A stretch of 64,000 bases of DNA from Antilocapra americana (GCA_007570785.1 ML662465.1:2163052-2227051), one strand, 5' to 3'; positions 9,933 through 20,628 are shown, counted from the stretch's first letter. The notes: a model not told the origin generated them from the letters alone. Made by a program: numbers and translations.

Positions 9933-10406
9933 TCAGCGCTGAGCTTTCTTCACCATCCAACTCTCACATCCACACATGACTACTGGAAAAACCATAGCCT
10001 TGACTAGATGGACTTTTGTTGGCAAAGTAATGTCTCTGCTTTTCAATAGGCTACCTAGGTTGGACATAACCTTCCTTCCAAGGAGCAAGCGTCTTTTAAT
10101 TTCATGGTTGCAATTACCATCTGCAGTGATTTTGGAGTCCCCAAAAATAAAGTCTGACACTGTTTCCACTGTTTCCCCATCTATTTTCCATGAAGTGATG
10201 GGACCAGATGCCATGATCTTAGTTTTCTGAATGTTGAGCTTCAAGCCAACTTTTTCACTCTCCTCTTTCACTTTCATCAAGAGGCTTTTTAGTTCCTCTT
10301 CACTTTCTGCCATAAGGGTGGTGTCATCTGCATATCTGAGGTTATTGATATTTCTCCCTGCAATCTTGATTCCAACTTGTGCTTCTTCCAGCCCAGCAAT
10401 TCTCAT
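9933..10406 (-). pseudogene. BovB reverse transcriptase, palm (YADD) fragment
   Basis: A 157-codon frame carries the catalytic YADD motif at residues 25-28, part of the metal-binding site of reverse transcriptases. Downstream come LNIQKTKIM, the thumb-side GDSKITADG region and the KVHLVKAMVFPVVMCGCES segment. It overlaps the preceding RT fragment by four bases in a different frame, which marks a frameshift. RT would copy LINE and SINE RNA at nicked DNA, but here the protein is broken. Confidence 0.93.
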
Positions 10407-10765
10407 GATATACTCTGTATATAAGTTAAAAAGTAAGGTGACAATATATAGCCTTGACGTACTCCTTTTGCTATTTGGAACCAGACTGTTGTTCCATGTC
10501 CAGTTCTAACTATTGCTTCCTGCCCTGCATACAGGTTTCTCAAGAGACAGGTCAGATGGTCTGGTATTTCCATCTCTTTAAGAATTTTCCACAGTTTATT
10601 GTGATACACACAGTCAAAGGCTTTGGCATAGTCAATAAAGCAGAAATAGATGTTTTTCTGGAACTCTCTTGCTTTTTCGATGATCCAGCAGATGTTGGCA
10701 GTTTGATCTCTGGTTCCTCTGCCTTTTCTAAAACCAGCTTGAACATCTGAAAGTTCACGGTTCAC
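10403..10765 (-). pseudogene. BovB reverse transcriptase, fingers/palm fragment
   Basis: A 120-codon frame holds AGFRKGRGTRDQ (10-21), palm motif A as FIDYAKAFD (43-51) with its catalytic Asp, and motif B as KGVRQGYILSP (100-110). The reading frame ends before the YADD segment, which continues in another frame. Several residues differ from the usual family form, consistent with decay. Confidence 0.93.
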
Positions 10766-10845
10766 ATATTGCTGAAGCCTGGCTTGGAGCTGAAGCCAAT
10801 TTTGAGCATCACTTAACTAGCATGTGAGATGAGTGCAATTGTGTG

Positions 10846-11418
10846 TTAGTTCAAGCATTCTTTGGCATTTCCTTTCTTTGGGATTGGAATGAAAACTGAC
10901 TTTTTCCAGTCCTGTGGCCATTGTTGAGTTTTCCAAATTTGCTGACATATTGAGTACAGCACTTTCACAGCATTATCTTTTAGGATTTGAAATAGCTCAA
11001 CTGCAATTCCATCACCTCCACTAGCTTTGCTCGTAGTGATGCTTTCTAAGGCCCACTTGACTTCGCATTCCAAGATGTCTGACTCTAGGTGAGTGATCAC
11101 ACCATCGTGATTATCTGGGTCATGAAGATCTTTTTTGTACAGTTCTTTTGTGTACTCTTGCCACCTCTTCTTAATTTCTTCTGCTTCTGTTAGGTCCATA
11201 CTATTTCTGTCCTTTATCGAGCCCATCTTTGCATGAAATGTTCCCTTGGTATACCTAATTTTCTTGAAGAGATCTCTCATCTTTCCCATTCTGTTGTTTT
11301 CCTCTATTTCTTTGCATTGATCACTGAGGAAGGCTTTCTTATCTCTCCTTGCTATTCTTTGGAACTCTGCATTCAAATAGGAATATCTTTCCTTTTCTCC
11401 TTTGTTTTTTGCAAACAC
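10846..11418 (-). pseudogene. BovB ORF segment upstream of RT palm
   Basis: A 190-codon frame covers the linker between endonuclease and RT (DLFKKIRYTKGTFHAKMG, then EEIKKRWQEYTKELY) and the first RT block (SKASGGDGI at 129-137, FIPIPKKGNAKE at 176-187). About 80 bp separate it from the next fragment, with a frame change. The endonuclease itself is missing. Confidence 0.93.
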
Positions 11419-11425
11419 TCAAACT

Positions 11426-11728
11426 TAGGCCTGGCTTAGCCTCTTGTGGGGTCCCTGCTCTTTCCTTTGAGTCCTGGTGCACACAAGGGTGTGCTTGTGC
11501 CCTCCGAGCATCTTTGGTGCCTATGAGGTTTGATTTTAAAATGTGATTGTGCCCCTCCTACCATCTTGTTGCAGCTTCTCCTTTGCCCTTAGACGTGGGG
11601 TCCCCCTTTTTTTTTTGGTGGGTTCCCACATTCTCCTGTCGATGGTTGTTCAGGAGCTGGTTGTGATTTTGGTGTTCTCACTGGAAATGACGGGTGCATG
11701 CCCTTCTACTCTGCCATCTTGAACAACA
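11426..11728 (-). mobile_element. L1-like 5' leader joined to BovB
   Basis: On the minus strand it starts CAAGATGGCAGAGTAGAAGG, like ruminant L1 leaders. It continues with GGAGAATGTGGGAACCCACC and GGGACCCCACAAGAGG, then runs straight into BovB coding sequence without a visible tail. I infer a chimeric L1-leader/BovB unit, because this pairing looks contiguous rather than like two independent insertions. Confidence 0.6.
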
Positions 11729-11936
11729 AAAGTCGCTAAGTCACGTCAAACTCTTTTGTGACCCCATGGACTGTAGCACATCAGGCTCCTTTGTCCACAG
11801 GATTCTCCAGGCAAGAATACTGGAGTGGGTAGCCATTTATTTCTCCAGGGGATCTTCCTGACCCATGAATTGAACCCACGTCTCCTATATTGGAAGGCAC
11901 TTTTTTTTTTTCACTGCTGAGCTACCAGGGAAGCTC
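11729..11936 (-). mobile_element. Bov-tA SINE at the 5' end of the composite block
   Basis: Minus-strand copy with its head at the high end (GAGCTACCAGGGAAGCT) and Bov-A body CCATGGACTGTAGCACATCA. A T11 run at 11901-11911 interrupts the head. It abuts the right copy of the ACCAGGTTGAT direct repeat. Confidence 0.92.
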
Positions 11937-12033
11937 ACCAGGTTGATAAACTGGGTTAATTTCCCTGTAGGTGGAAGGGGATGCTGACACCACCATACCC
12001 TACTGTATTCTGGGTGCCTCACAAACATGGGGG

Positions 12034-12329
12034 CTTCCCTGGTGGCTCAGCTGGTAAAGAATTTGCCTGCAATGCAAGAGACCCTGGTTTGATTCCGGGG
12101 TTGAGAAGATCCACTGGAGAAGGGATAGGTTACCCACTGCAGTATTCTTAGGGTTGTCTCAGACAGTAAAGAATACACCTGCAATGTGGGAAACCTGAGT
12201 TCAATCCCTGGATTGGGAAGATCCCCTGGAAAAGGGAAAGGCTACCCACTCCAGTATTCTGGCCTGGAGAAGTCCATGGACTGTAGAGTCGATGGGGTTG
12301 CAAAGAGTTGGATATGACTGATTGATTTT
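12034..12329 (+). mobile_element. Bov-tA SINE with duplicated tRNA-like head
   Basis: Two tRNA-like heads occur in tandem (GGCTCAGCTGGTAAAGAATT, then TCTCAGACAGTAAAGAATAC) before a single complete Bov-A body. Flanks CACAAACATGGGGG at 12020-12033 and CACAAGTATGGGGG at 12330-12343 are a 14-bp duplication with two changes, so the dimer inserted as one unit. Confidence 0.93.
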
Positions 12330-12477
12330 CACAAGTATGGGGGCAGTGTAGGCACCAGCTTTGATGATGGGGACCTTGGGTACACTGAAGGTTTGGTCAC
12401 TGCCATGGTTGACCAGCAGGTAGCATCAGGAGACTTCAGTCCCCTAACTTATTACTGAGGAATTTTAGGGCAGGGAG

Positions 12478-12700
12478 GGTAATAGGTCTTAACAGCAGGG
12501 GCTTTGGCACCAGTCTGACCTGGATTCAAATCCCTGTTCTGTTGCTTCCTAGTGTGTGACTTTGGGCAAGTTACTTACCTCACCAAACCTGCTTCTTCAT
12601 CTGTAAAGTGGAGACTGTGATAACAGTAACATCTCTAAGAGGTGCTGGAAGGATTAAATGTGATAATAAATATTACTTGTTGAGCATAACTTCACTCATA
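12478..12700 (+). mobile_element. MIR SINE
   Basis: A good plus-strand MIR: GGATTCAAATCCCTGTTCTG, then GACTTTGGGCAAGTTACTTA, CTTCATCTGTAAAGTGG and AAGGATTAAATGTGATAATA. Confidence 0.88.
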
Positions 12701-13383
12701 GAATGGTAATGAATATTGTTCAATCTTGCTATCTCACAATAGTCTTGTGTAATTAGGTGTTAAAACTGAGGTTTCAATTAGGCACCAATATAAGATAGAT
12801 GAACAGTTTCAAAGTGAGATGCCAATTCTCTATGCAGACTGTCAAGTAAAAGAGATGGAAACATGTGCTCCAACTTTTGGTCCTCTTTTACCTGTCAATG
12901 CTTCAGAAATAGAAAAGAACTGAAAATGAAGAGAAGGGCAAAGGGTTGGTGAGGAAGATGTCTTTGTAAAATGCTATTCAGAGAGCCTTATTTTTTCCCT
13001 ATCTAAAGAAGTGAAGGGTGCTGCTCTCTTCATTGTAAAGCTAGAAATGAGTGTGTGGAGTACAATGTGGGAAGTATTAGTAAGGATGGGACAGCTTTGC
13101 TGCAGTAACAAATAAACCCAGCAATCTCAGTGTCTTAATCCAACTAAGATTTATTTCCTACTCAGGTTGAAGTCTGGTGCTGTCCTCTTCCATCTTATAG
13201 AAGTGCTGTCTGGAACACAAGGCCTTCAAGGAAGGACGCTAGAAGGTGGACGTGTCTGGCTCTTAACTACCTTGGTCCAGAAGAGACAAATGGCAGTCTG
13301 TTCACTTCATTGGCCATGTGGCTTCAATCCAACTGCAAGAGAGTCTGGTAAACCTAGGAGCATGTGGATATTTGGTGAGCAGT
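12701..13383. other. No gene; ancient repeat traces
   Basis: From about 13.09 kb, GCTGCAGTAACAAATAAACC with TCAGTGTCTTAATCCAACT and GATTTATTTCCTACTC matches an old repeat whose name I cannot assign. A related copy is at 26.5 kb. No exon is seen. Confidence 0.4.
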
Positions 13384-13430
13384 ACCAGCTCCTAGGAGCT
13401 TTTCCTCTAGGAGATCTTGAAGTGTGTTTA
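13384..13430. repeat. 47-bp direct repeat, left copy
   Basis: It starts ACCAGCTCCTAGGAGC and ends GAAGTGTGTTTA, and matches 13634-13680 at 40 of 47 positions by eye. It lies immediately left of a Bov-tA. It is much longer than a normal LINE-type target duplication. Confidence 0.8.
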
Positions 13431-13614
13431 CCAACTCTTTGTGGCCTCGTGGACTATAGCCTGCCAGCCTCCTCTGCCCATGGAATTCTCCAGGTAAGAA
13501 TACTGGAACGGGTAGCCATTCCCTTCTTCAGGAGATCTTTCCAACCCAGGGATTGAACCCAGGTCTCCTGCGTTGTAGGTGGATCTTTGCTGTCTGAGCC
13601 ACGATGGAAGCCCC
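13431..13614 (-). mobile_element. Bov-tA SINE between long direct repeats
   Basis: Minus-strand copy: CAACTCTTTGTGGCCTCGTG, then CAGGTAAGAATACTGGAACG, with its head at the high end (GAGCCACGATGGAAGCC). The 3' end touches the left 47-bp repeat. Confidence 0.9.
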
Positions 13615-13633
13615 CTTTACTTTCTTTTTTCCC

Positions 13634-13680
13634 ACCAATTCCTAAGAGTTCTTCCTCTAGGAGAACTTGAAGTATGTTTA
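13634..13680. repeat. 47-bp direct repeat, right copy
   Basis: It starts ACCAATTCCTAAGAGT and ends GAAGTATGTTTA. It lies 19 bp beyond the SINE head. About 85% identity to the left copy suggests either an old local duplication or a large decayed duplication at insertion. Confidence 0.8.
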
Positions 13681-14384
13681 TTGCATAAGGATATACACAG
13701 GAAACACAGTCTTCATGAAGGGTGTGGGCTGGTTCATGGTGGTGGAGGAACTGCTACTCCATGACGACTGGCTTATGGCTGGGGGTTGGTCTGTGGGCAG
13801 CTTCACTATCAGGATGAACCAGCTGTGACCACTTTCCATCTTGTGTCACTTCATTCAAGATTCAAATTGTCGTGAGAGAGAATCTTATTGGACCATTTGA
13901 GGTCACATGCTTATCTTTGAGCCAATCACTATCCAGGGGAATGGAGCACTCTGACTGGCCAGGCTTGGGTCATGTCCTTATCCCTGGACCAGTGAGGGTC
14001 AGGTGCACCAGAGTCTCATGGGACAAGAAAGGAAGGTTGGTATTCCATCACTTCGTCAGAGCAGGACTGAGTCAGCTGCGAAGCAGCACCACAGTACCTT
14101 AATGTGAGTGAGGAGAAGGAGCTACCTTTGGTAGGATCCGTGTTGTGAGCTCAGGGCTTGGTAAGCAGAGCCTGCATGGATTCAGACACTTGTCCTCCTG
14201 ACCAATTAAAGCAGATTTCCTTGGAGTGGGGCCTAGATATCAGCATCTTTTATTTTTTTGAGTTTTTTGGCCATGCCACGTTGCTTTCAAGATCTTAACT
14301 CCTCAACCAGTGACGAAATCTATGCCTCCTGCAGTGGAAGCTCAGAGTCTTAGCCATTCGACCAAACAGGAGGTCTCTCAGCAT
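13681..14384. other. No gene; old repeat traces
   Basis: Around 13.88-14.05 kb, TTATTGGACCATTTGAGG and GACTGGCCAGGCTTGGGTCA resemble the unnamed repeat at 7.7 and 29.1 kb. From about 14.24 to 14.37 kb there is text resembling a short tRNA-SINE remnant (GCCATGCCACGTTGC, TGCAGTGGAAGC). No exon is seen. Confidence 0.4.
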
Positions 14385-14470
14385 CTTTCTCTTCCTTTTC
14401 CTTTCCTTCACTCTATCTCCTTCTTTCTTCTCTTCTCATCTCTTCTTCCTTCTTTCCTTTTTCTTTCTTA
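14385..14470. repeat. Polypyrimidine (CTT/CCTT) tract
   Basis: Nearly pure C/T on the plus strand (CTCTTCCTTTTCCTTTCC onward). Low complexity. Confidence 0.8.
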
Positions 14471-14474
14471 CAAT

Positions 14475-16050
14475 TTAATTCTTTTTACTGTGTTCCTAAA
14501 CTTGTGCATCCATCACCATCATCAATTTAAAAGCATTTTCATTGCTCCAAGAAGATATCAATGCACCCCTTCACATCCCCAATCCCCCCACCTTTCCCTA
14601 CTCTCCACTCCTAGCTGCAGGCAACTAGTAATCTACCTTCTGTCCCTGCATATATATAAATGGAATTATACAATATGTGGTCCTTTGTGATGGCTTCTTC
14701 ACTTAGCGTAATGACTTCAAGGTTCACCATGTTGTAGGATGGATCAGTACTTCATTTTTTTAAATTGCTGAATAATCTTCTACTATATAGATATACCACA
14801 TTTTATTTATCCATTCATCAGCTAATGGAAATTGGGATTGTTTCCACTTCTTGGCTATTATGAATAATGCCACCATAAATATTCTTGTACAAGATTGTGT
14901 GGATCTATGTTTTCAGTTCTCTTAGGTATATACTAGGAGTGGAAATGTTGGGTCATATGATGCTTCTGTGTTTAACCTTTTGAGGAACTGCAAGACTGTT
15001 TTCCAAAGCAGCTGTACCTTTTTACATTCATATACCAGAAGTGCAAGAGTGTTTCTTACACTTTGTTTCGCATCTCCACCGGAGCTTATTATTATCTTTT
15101 TGATTATAGGTTTCCTAGAGGGTGTGAAGTGGTATTTCACTGTGGTTTTGATTTGAATTTCTCTGGTGAATAATAATGTTGAGCATCTTTTCATGTGCTT
15201 ATTGGCCATTTGCATATCTCCTTTGGATGGTTATCTACTCAGATCCTTTGTTCATTAAAAATTGAATTATGTTTTTATTTAGTCTACATATGAGTCAGAC
15301 AAATAATTCACAAAAACTTTCTCATTCTGTGTGTCGTCTTTTCACTCTTTTGATGGTGTTGTTTGAAGGACAAAGTTTTTAATTTTGATGAAGGCCAATT
15401 CATCTCATCTTTCTTTTGCTGCTTGCGATTTAGGTGTCAAATGTAAGATCCAAACTCAAGGTCGCAGAGATTATACTTATGTTTTCTTTAAAGAGTTTGA
15501 TAGTTTTAGCTCTTACATTTGGGTCTTTGATCCATTTTTTACATGGTGTGAGGTAGGGGTACAACTTCATTCACTCTTACATGTGGTTATCTAGTTGTTT
15601 CAGCACAATTTGTTAGAAAGATTATTCTTTATCCCTTGCGAAAAATCAACTGACCATGGATGTATGGGTGTATTTCTGAACTCCCAATTTTATTCTACTG
15701 ATATTTATGCCAATACCACACTGTTTTGACTACTGTAGTTTAGCAGTAACTTTTGAAGTTGGAAACTAGGAGTCCTTCAACTTTTTCTTTCAAGATTGTA
15801 AGATTTTATTGTGGATTTATTGAATTTCCTTGTGAGTTTTAGGATAAGCTTATCGATTTTTAAAAAGAAGCCAGGTGGGGTATTGACAGGGATTGCACTG
15901 AATCTGTAGATCAATTTGGGAAGCCTGGTCAAAATGGCAACACTTCACCTTCTGATCTATGAACATGGGATGTTTTTACTTTCATTTACACAACACTTTT
16001 GGTTTTGGTAATTTTTAGAGTACAAGTTTTACTCTTTCGTTACCTCAGAA
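14475..16050 (-). mobile_element. Old L1 (L1M-type) 3' portion
   Basis: The minus strand reads as an L1 from within ORF2 to the 3' UTR. On the plus strand the reverse 3' UTR is typical (CATCACCATCATCAATTTAA, then GGTTCACCATGTTGTAGG, TCCATTCATCAGCTAATGG). The frame at 14922-15215 gives the ORF2 C-terminal pattern ([43 protein letters not shown]). It is heavily mutated and dead. Confidence 0.88.
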
Positions 16051-17389
16051 CTTTTTTGAAGATTCTTTGGTGATGCCAATCTATAGTCAAACTTGCATCA
16101 TGATTTCAATAGCTAACATTCCTTCAGTGTTTTTATTCCAGACTGAGGTTCAGGGTAGTGGAAAGCAGAGCAGAGGCAGGATTGAAGTCCAGATGTGTCT
16201 GATTCCTCAGTTAGGCTCTTTTATCCACCTACTTCTCAGAAAACACACCTCAGGTTGTAACTGAACTGCAAGAGATCCAAGGCCCTCAGAGGATTCACAA
16301 AGAGATTTGCGGCAATGAAGCCATAATCAAATCTTGAAAAAGATACCCAAGCTCTCCTACTGCCTTCCAGGGCTCCCGAGTGGGTGTCCCCCATCTCTCC
16401 TTCCAGGTGAACATACACATCTTGTATTAATTCCATAAATATTTACTGATTTATAGCTGCTCTGTCAGGAGTATGGGAGGCCCGTGGCTTGCAATTGGAA
16501 TCTGAAGTAGGGGCTGTTTATGGGACAGGACCCTTAACTTGTGGGGTCTGTGCTAACCTCGGGTACTCAGTGTCAGATTGCATTGAATTATTGACACCCA
16601 GTTGGTGTGTGGAGAGTTGGAGAGTTGGAGAATTGTTTGCTAGTGTGAAAAAAACCCCTCACATCTTGAAGTCCAAGGTGTTAGAGAAAAAAACAGTGCA
16701 GAGCATGTGTGATGGGTGGTTGAAGACAGCCTTCCTGAGACCTACTATGTGAGGGTATTATGTGAGACTGGGTACTATTATGTGGGTACTATGTGAGAGT
16801 CCCAGGCTGGATGGAATGGCAAACAGAGTGGCACCAAGGAGGCCCCAAGGTTGCTGTGTTGTAGGGTCAGAAAGAAGCCAGGTGTGGCCAGAGCATCATG
16901 AAAAGTGAGCAGAGGACAGAGAGCCAGGCAGGAGCTAGATCCTGAGGGTCTTCGTATTGGTTGCTGTCCTGGCAGGAAACAGATGGCACACTTAGGGAGG
17001 GTAAGAGGTGAAAGTTTATTGAGAGGACTGTTGATGGAGTTAAAGGAGGCTAGTAAGGAAGGATGAAGCCCCTTGGGACCAGTAGCAGTGGGCCCTGGTT
17101 GACACACTACTCCTGATGGAGCCAGGGACGAGCTGTGAGGGGAACCCAGAAAGAGTCGTGGCTGTAGGAGACTATGTGTGGATCTTATAGGGAGGGGCCC
17201 AGCCATGCCAACCCACGGCCAAGCAGAGAGGAAGCTGGGAGTGATGCCCTGCCCCTCCCCTCCCATCTGGCACCTCCCTGCTGGCACCTCTCATTGGCCA
17301 TCCCCTCCAGAAGACAGAAGGTAAAAGCTGATGTTGAATCAGGTCAGCCTCTGAGGCGCTAAGCAGGATGGAGAAGGATGAATAGTGAC
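16051..17389. other. No gene; MIR trace and short tandem repeat
   Basis: A minus-strand MIR-like tract lies near 16.10-16.23 kb (CTGAGGTTCAGGGTAG, AGGATTGAAGTCCAGATGTG). At 16742-16800 the unit TACTATGTGAG recurs three to four times. Gene-like frames at 16778-17362 lack any domain and I treat them as chance. Confidence 0.4.
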
Positions 17390-17760
17390 CTGGGGGACAA
17401 ATAGAGAAGATCTAGGCCAGTCCTGGAAGGGGTGGCTCCAGGGTGCATTTTCTTCCAAGAGGGGCCACTGCAGGTCTAAGCTGGGGAGTGATCTGATCCG
17501 GGATGAACTTGACCTCTCTGGCTGCAGTCTGGGGAACATATTGGGTGGGAAGTGGGCAGGTGGGGAGAGCCGTTGGAAAGGTTCTTCTAGTTATCCCCAG
17601 GGATAATGATGGTAGATTGGACCCGAGAGGGAGTGGCCAGGATGCAGAGAAGAGCATGGGATCAGGGTTGTAGTTTGAGTTGAAACTGACAGGAATTGCT
17701 GATGGATTAGGTGTGGGAAAAGGGGCAAGGCAGTGTGAGAAAGAAGAGTGGGGAAGAGAG
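17390..17760 (+). mobile_element. Ancient dispersed repeat, family not named
   Basis: GGAGTGATCTGATCCGGGAT, then CTCTCTGGCTGCAGTCTGGG, ATGATGGTAGATTGGACCCG and GACAGGAATTGCTGATGGAT follow a known old mammalian repeat. Related pieces are at 44.6-45.2 and 49.2-49.5 kb. I do not name the family. Confidence 0.5.
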
Positions 17761-17904
17761 TAATGGATAACTCAATTTTGGCCTCACTTAAAGCTCAGGA
17801 AACGCGGAGCTACATGTGCGTGGAAACATCACCCTCTGGACTCGTCCCATTTGCCCAACGTCATTGCTTCACAGGGAAAGGGGACTTGGATGACTTCCTA
17901 GAAC

Positions 17905-18050
17905 AGCCCTATGTGGCAAGTATCTTCTCAACAAGCGAAGAATCCAGACATCAGAGAGGCTGAGTCATCTTCCCAAGATCACACAGCAAAAAGGTGATGG
18001 GGATGTGGAGACCTGGGTCTGTCTGATTCAAGACCAGCCTGTGCAGAAGG
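17905..18050 (-). mobile_element. MIR SINE relic
   Basis: Minus orientation is indicated by CAGAGAGGCTGAGTCATCTT, CCCAAGATCACACAGCAAAA and AGACCTGGGTCTGTCTG. Confidence 0.7.
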
Positions 18051-18309
18051 AGTCAGATGGGACCTCTTGCCTCACACTTTAGCCACAAACTGTGGCTTGT
18101 GCTGCCCTGGGAGCACTGCTCTAGAGAGAGGCTGCAAGCCCATCCCCAACGTGTGCATGCTGTTAGGGATGCCTGAGGGGATACGTCTAGTGTGCAGGAG
18201 TTTGGGCAAAGCAGCAGCCCCAGCAGATGCTTTTTAGTTTTTTCCCCCTATTGTTACAGAATTGAAGAACAAGGAAGGGAACTAACATTTACAAGCTCAT
18301 TCATTCATT
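18051..18309. other. No gene recognised
   Basis: Short unique stretch before a BovB-derived fragment. Confidence 0.35.
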
Positions 18310-18470
18310 TCAGTTCAGTTCAGTCACTCAGTTCGTGTCTGACTCTTTGTGACCCCATGGACTGCAGCACGCCAGTCTTCCCTGTCCATCACTAATTCCC
18401 AGAGCTTGCTCAAACTCGTGTCCATTGAGTTGGGAATGCCATCCAACCATCTCATCCTCTGTTGTCCCCT
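18310..18470 (-). mobile_element. Bov-A2/BovB 3'-end fragment
   Basis: The minus-strand BovB tail is recognised by CAGTTCAGTTCAGTCACTCA, then CTGCAGCACGCCAGTCTTCC and ATGCCATCCAACCATCTCAT. Confidence 0.92.
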
Positions 18471-18559
18471 ACATTATGGACTTTAGAAACTTATTCCTGA
18501 ATTTCTGTCTTGCTTGGCAGGTTTCTTGCATTGTCTTATTGAATCCCTGAAATGAACCC

Positions 18560-18940
18560 AGCCAAGGAAGGGTTACTGACACCACTTCTCCCCTGATTCC
18601 TAGACCTGAGGAAATGAGACTCAGAGAGGATAAGTGACTTGCTCAAGGTAATACTACCCCCCCTGCCTCACCCCAAGCATCTACCACTGAGTATGAGGCC
18701 CCCTGGGTGGCAAACTATGGGGTGCAGTGTTAGAATCATGGTGCTAAGGCCATGAATCCAGCATCTTCATTCAAATGCTGAATACAGGCCATCTTCATTC
18801 AGATCCTGGTTCTCCTTCTTTAGAGGTGCAACCTCAGTTTCCTCATCTGTAAAATGGGGTTAGTAATGGTGTCTATCTGAAAGACTACTGCAAGGACTGA
18901 CGGAGATGAAGCATGCAAATGGCTGAGCAGAGCAAGGGCT
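18560..18940. mobile_element. Two MIR relics in opposite orientation
   Basis: 18.58-18.66 kb is minus-strand (GAAATGAGACTCAGAGAGGA, AGTGACTTGCTCAAGGT). 18.75-18.94 kb is plus-strand (CAACCTCAGTTTCCTCATCT, GTAAAATGGGG, GCAAGGACTGACGGAGATGA). They are separate insertions. Confidence 0.75.
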
Positions 18941-19313
18941 CAGAGCACTTTGACCATCCTGGGATCTCCCTTCCTGAAGCTAGAGTCCAGTTTAATGCCA
19001 TGAGGTAGACTTCTCAGCCATCGCTCGGCATGAGTCAGATAGCTCTGCTCCCTTCCCTGAGATGCTGCCTGGCACCGGGCCCTGGGGTGCAGATGCAGGG
19101 ATGGGAGGATGGACTTTCCTCTAAGCCATCTCGTGGTGGGGGGACAGCTGCAGACACAGGCACGCACCTCAGAACCCAATAGGTGCTCAAACAAGAGTGA
19201 TAGCAGCAACGCTCCCACCCCATTCTCTTCCTAGCGCATCACTTGTTTCATTCATTTCTCTGCACTTGGTATCCAAAATCATCTTGTACATTGGTTGGCT
19301 GATCTGTGTGTTG
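18941..19313. other. No gene recognised
   Basis: Unique non-coding sequence. The Cys-rich minus-strand frames at 18940-19223 show no domain or exon signals. Confidence 0.4.
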
Positions 19314-19509
19314 CCAGCCTGGTGGCTCAGCTGGTAAAGAATCCGCCTGCAATGTGGGAGACCTGGGTTCGATCCCTGAGTTGGGAAGATCCCCCGAAGA
19401 AGGGAAAGGCTACCCACACCAGTATTCTGGCCTGGAGAATTCCCTGGACTGTATAGTCCATGGGGTTGCCAAAAGTCGGACATGACTGAGAGACTTTCAC
19501 TTTCACTTT
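19314..19509 (+). mobile_element. Bov-tA SINE
   Basis: The head lacks its first bases (CCTGGTGGCTCAGCTGG) but has B-box GGTTCGATCC. The body is complete through GACTGAGAGACTTTCACTTT. Confidence 0.95.
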
Positions 19510-20014
19510 GTCTTTTTCAAGAGGTAACCTGCCCATCACTGGCTCCCTCACTGTCCAGCAGCGTGTCTGGCATCTGCAGCTGCTCGATAAATATTGGTTG
19601 ATCATATTAATAGATGTTGAGTAGAATGAAGTCTCATGTGTTTTCACTGCTGTCTCTGGACATGGCAGATGGAGGCAGGAGACACCAGGGAAGGAATCTG
19701 TGGCTCAGGCCTTGAGCTCTCCTGTCCTCTGTACAAGAATGTGTCATCAGGGTGCTGAAAGGGACTATAGCCTCGGGTCACCTTGGAGGTTGGCTACCAA
19801 CACTTCTCCACCAGCCCAAGGGGCTGTTTGAGACTTCAAGGGGGAAATTTCAGGGGTGAGGGTGGGAGGGAAGGTCTGGGCAGCAGACTGTATACAAGTG
19901 AGTTTGAATAAGCCTGTGATGGTCTCAGTGTCTTTGTTCAGTGAGAGGGGTGATAACACCCATTTATAGCAGTTATTATGGCAGAACCCTTAAGCCTATG
20001 AGCCTTGTGTGGGA
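19510..20014. other. No gene recognised
   Basis: Unique sequence with no confident repeat or exon. Confidence 0.4.
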
Positions 20015-20190
20015 CTTGGTGGTTTAAAACCCAGGCAGTGGCACTAACTGGCTCTGTACCCTTAACTTCTCTGGGCCTCTGTTTCCTGTCCACGAAGTGG
20101 GGATAAATATTAGCCAAACTCACTGTTCACTGCGTTTAAAACAAGTCCACGTATGAATAGTGCCTGGCAAACGGGAAGCCCTCAGTCACG
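20015..20190 (+). mobile_element. MIR SINE
   Basis: Plus-strand MIR: TAAAACCCAGGCAGTGGCAC, then CTCTGGGCCTCTGTTTCCTG, AAGTGGGGATAAATATTAGC and AATAGTGCCTGGCAAACG. Confidence 0.8.
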
Positions 20191-20204
20191 GCTGTTTGTG
20201 CCAA

Positions 20205-20402
20205 GTGTCAGTCGCGCTGGACTCTTTGCAACCTCGTGGATTGTAGCCTGCCAGGCTTCTCTTGTCCATGGGATTCTCCAGGCAAGGATACTGGAGTGGC
20301 TTGCCTTTCCTTTCTCCCGGGGATCTTCCCAATCCAGGAGTCAGACCCACATCTCTTAGATGTACATGCGCTGAACGGCAGGTTCTTTACCACTAGCGCC
20401 AC
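20205..20402 (-). mobile_element. Bov-tA SINE
   Basis: Minus-strand copy with CCATGGGATTCTCCAGGCAA and the head at the high end (GGTTCTTTACCACTAGCGCC). It inserted beside the MIR end. Confidence 0.92.
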
Positions 20403-20597
20403 AGTCAGTGTTAGCCATGCCCGTTCAAAGGTCGCGGGCTAGTCCTGAATCCACCGACCACGGGCACCCCGCTACCTCGATGCTGTTCCTCCGTGGGATC
20501 CTTTCTAACTAATCAAGTTCTCTCCCTAGACTTTCCAAGATCTAGGAGTGGCCGCTGGGCTGCAGCAAAGAGCTTCCTTCAATGCTTCAAACGTGAT

Positions 20598-20628
<31 letters not shown>

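Larger units (their letters stand above)
9550..11425 (-). mobile_element. BovB (RTE-clade LINE), 5'-truncated, with reverse transcriptase
   Basis: This is a 1.9-kb fragment of BovB, the RTE retrotransposon that entered ruminants horizontally and supplies the machinery copying Bov-tA and Bov-A SINEs. The RT region and 3' end are present in order on the minus strand. The apurinic-type endonuclease that precedes RT in the family is absent. The coding region is split over at least three frames, so the copy is dead. It directly adjoins an L1-like leader at its 5' side. Confidence 0.95.
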
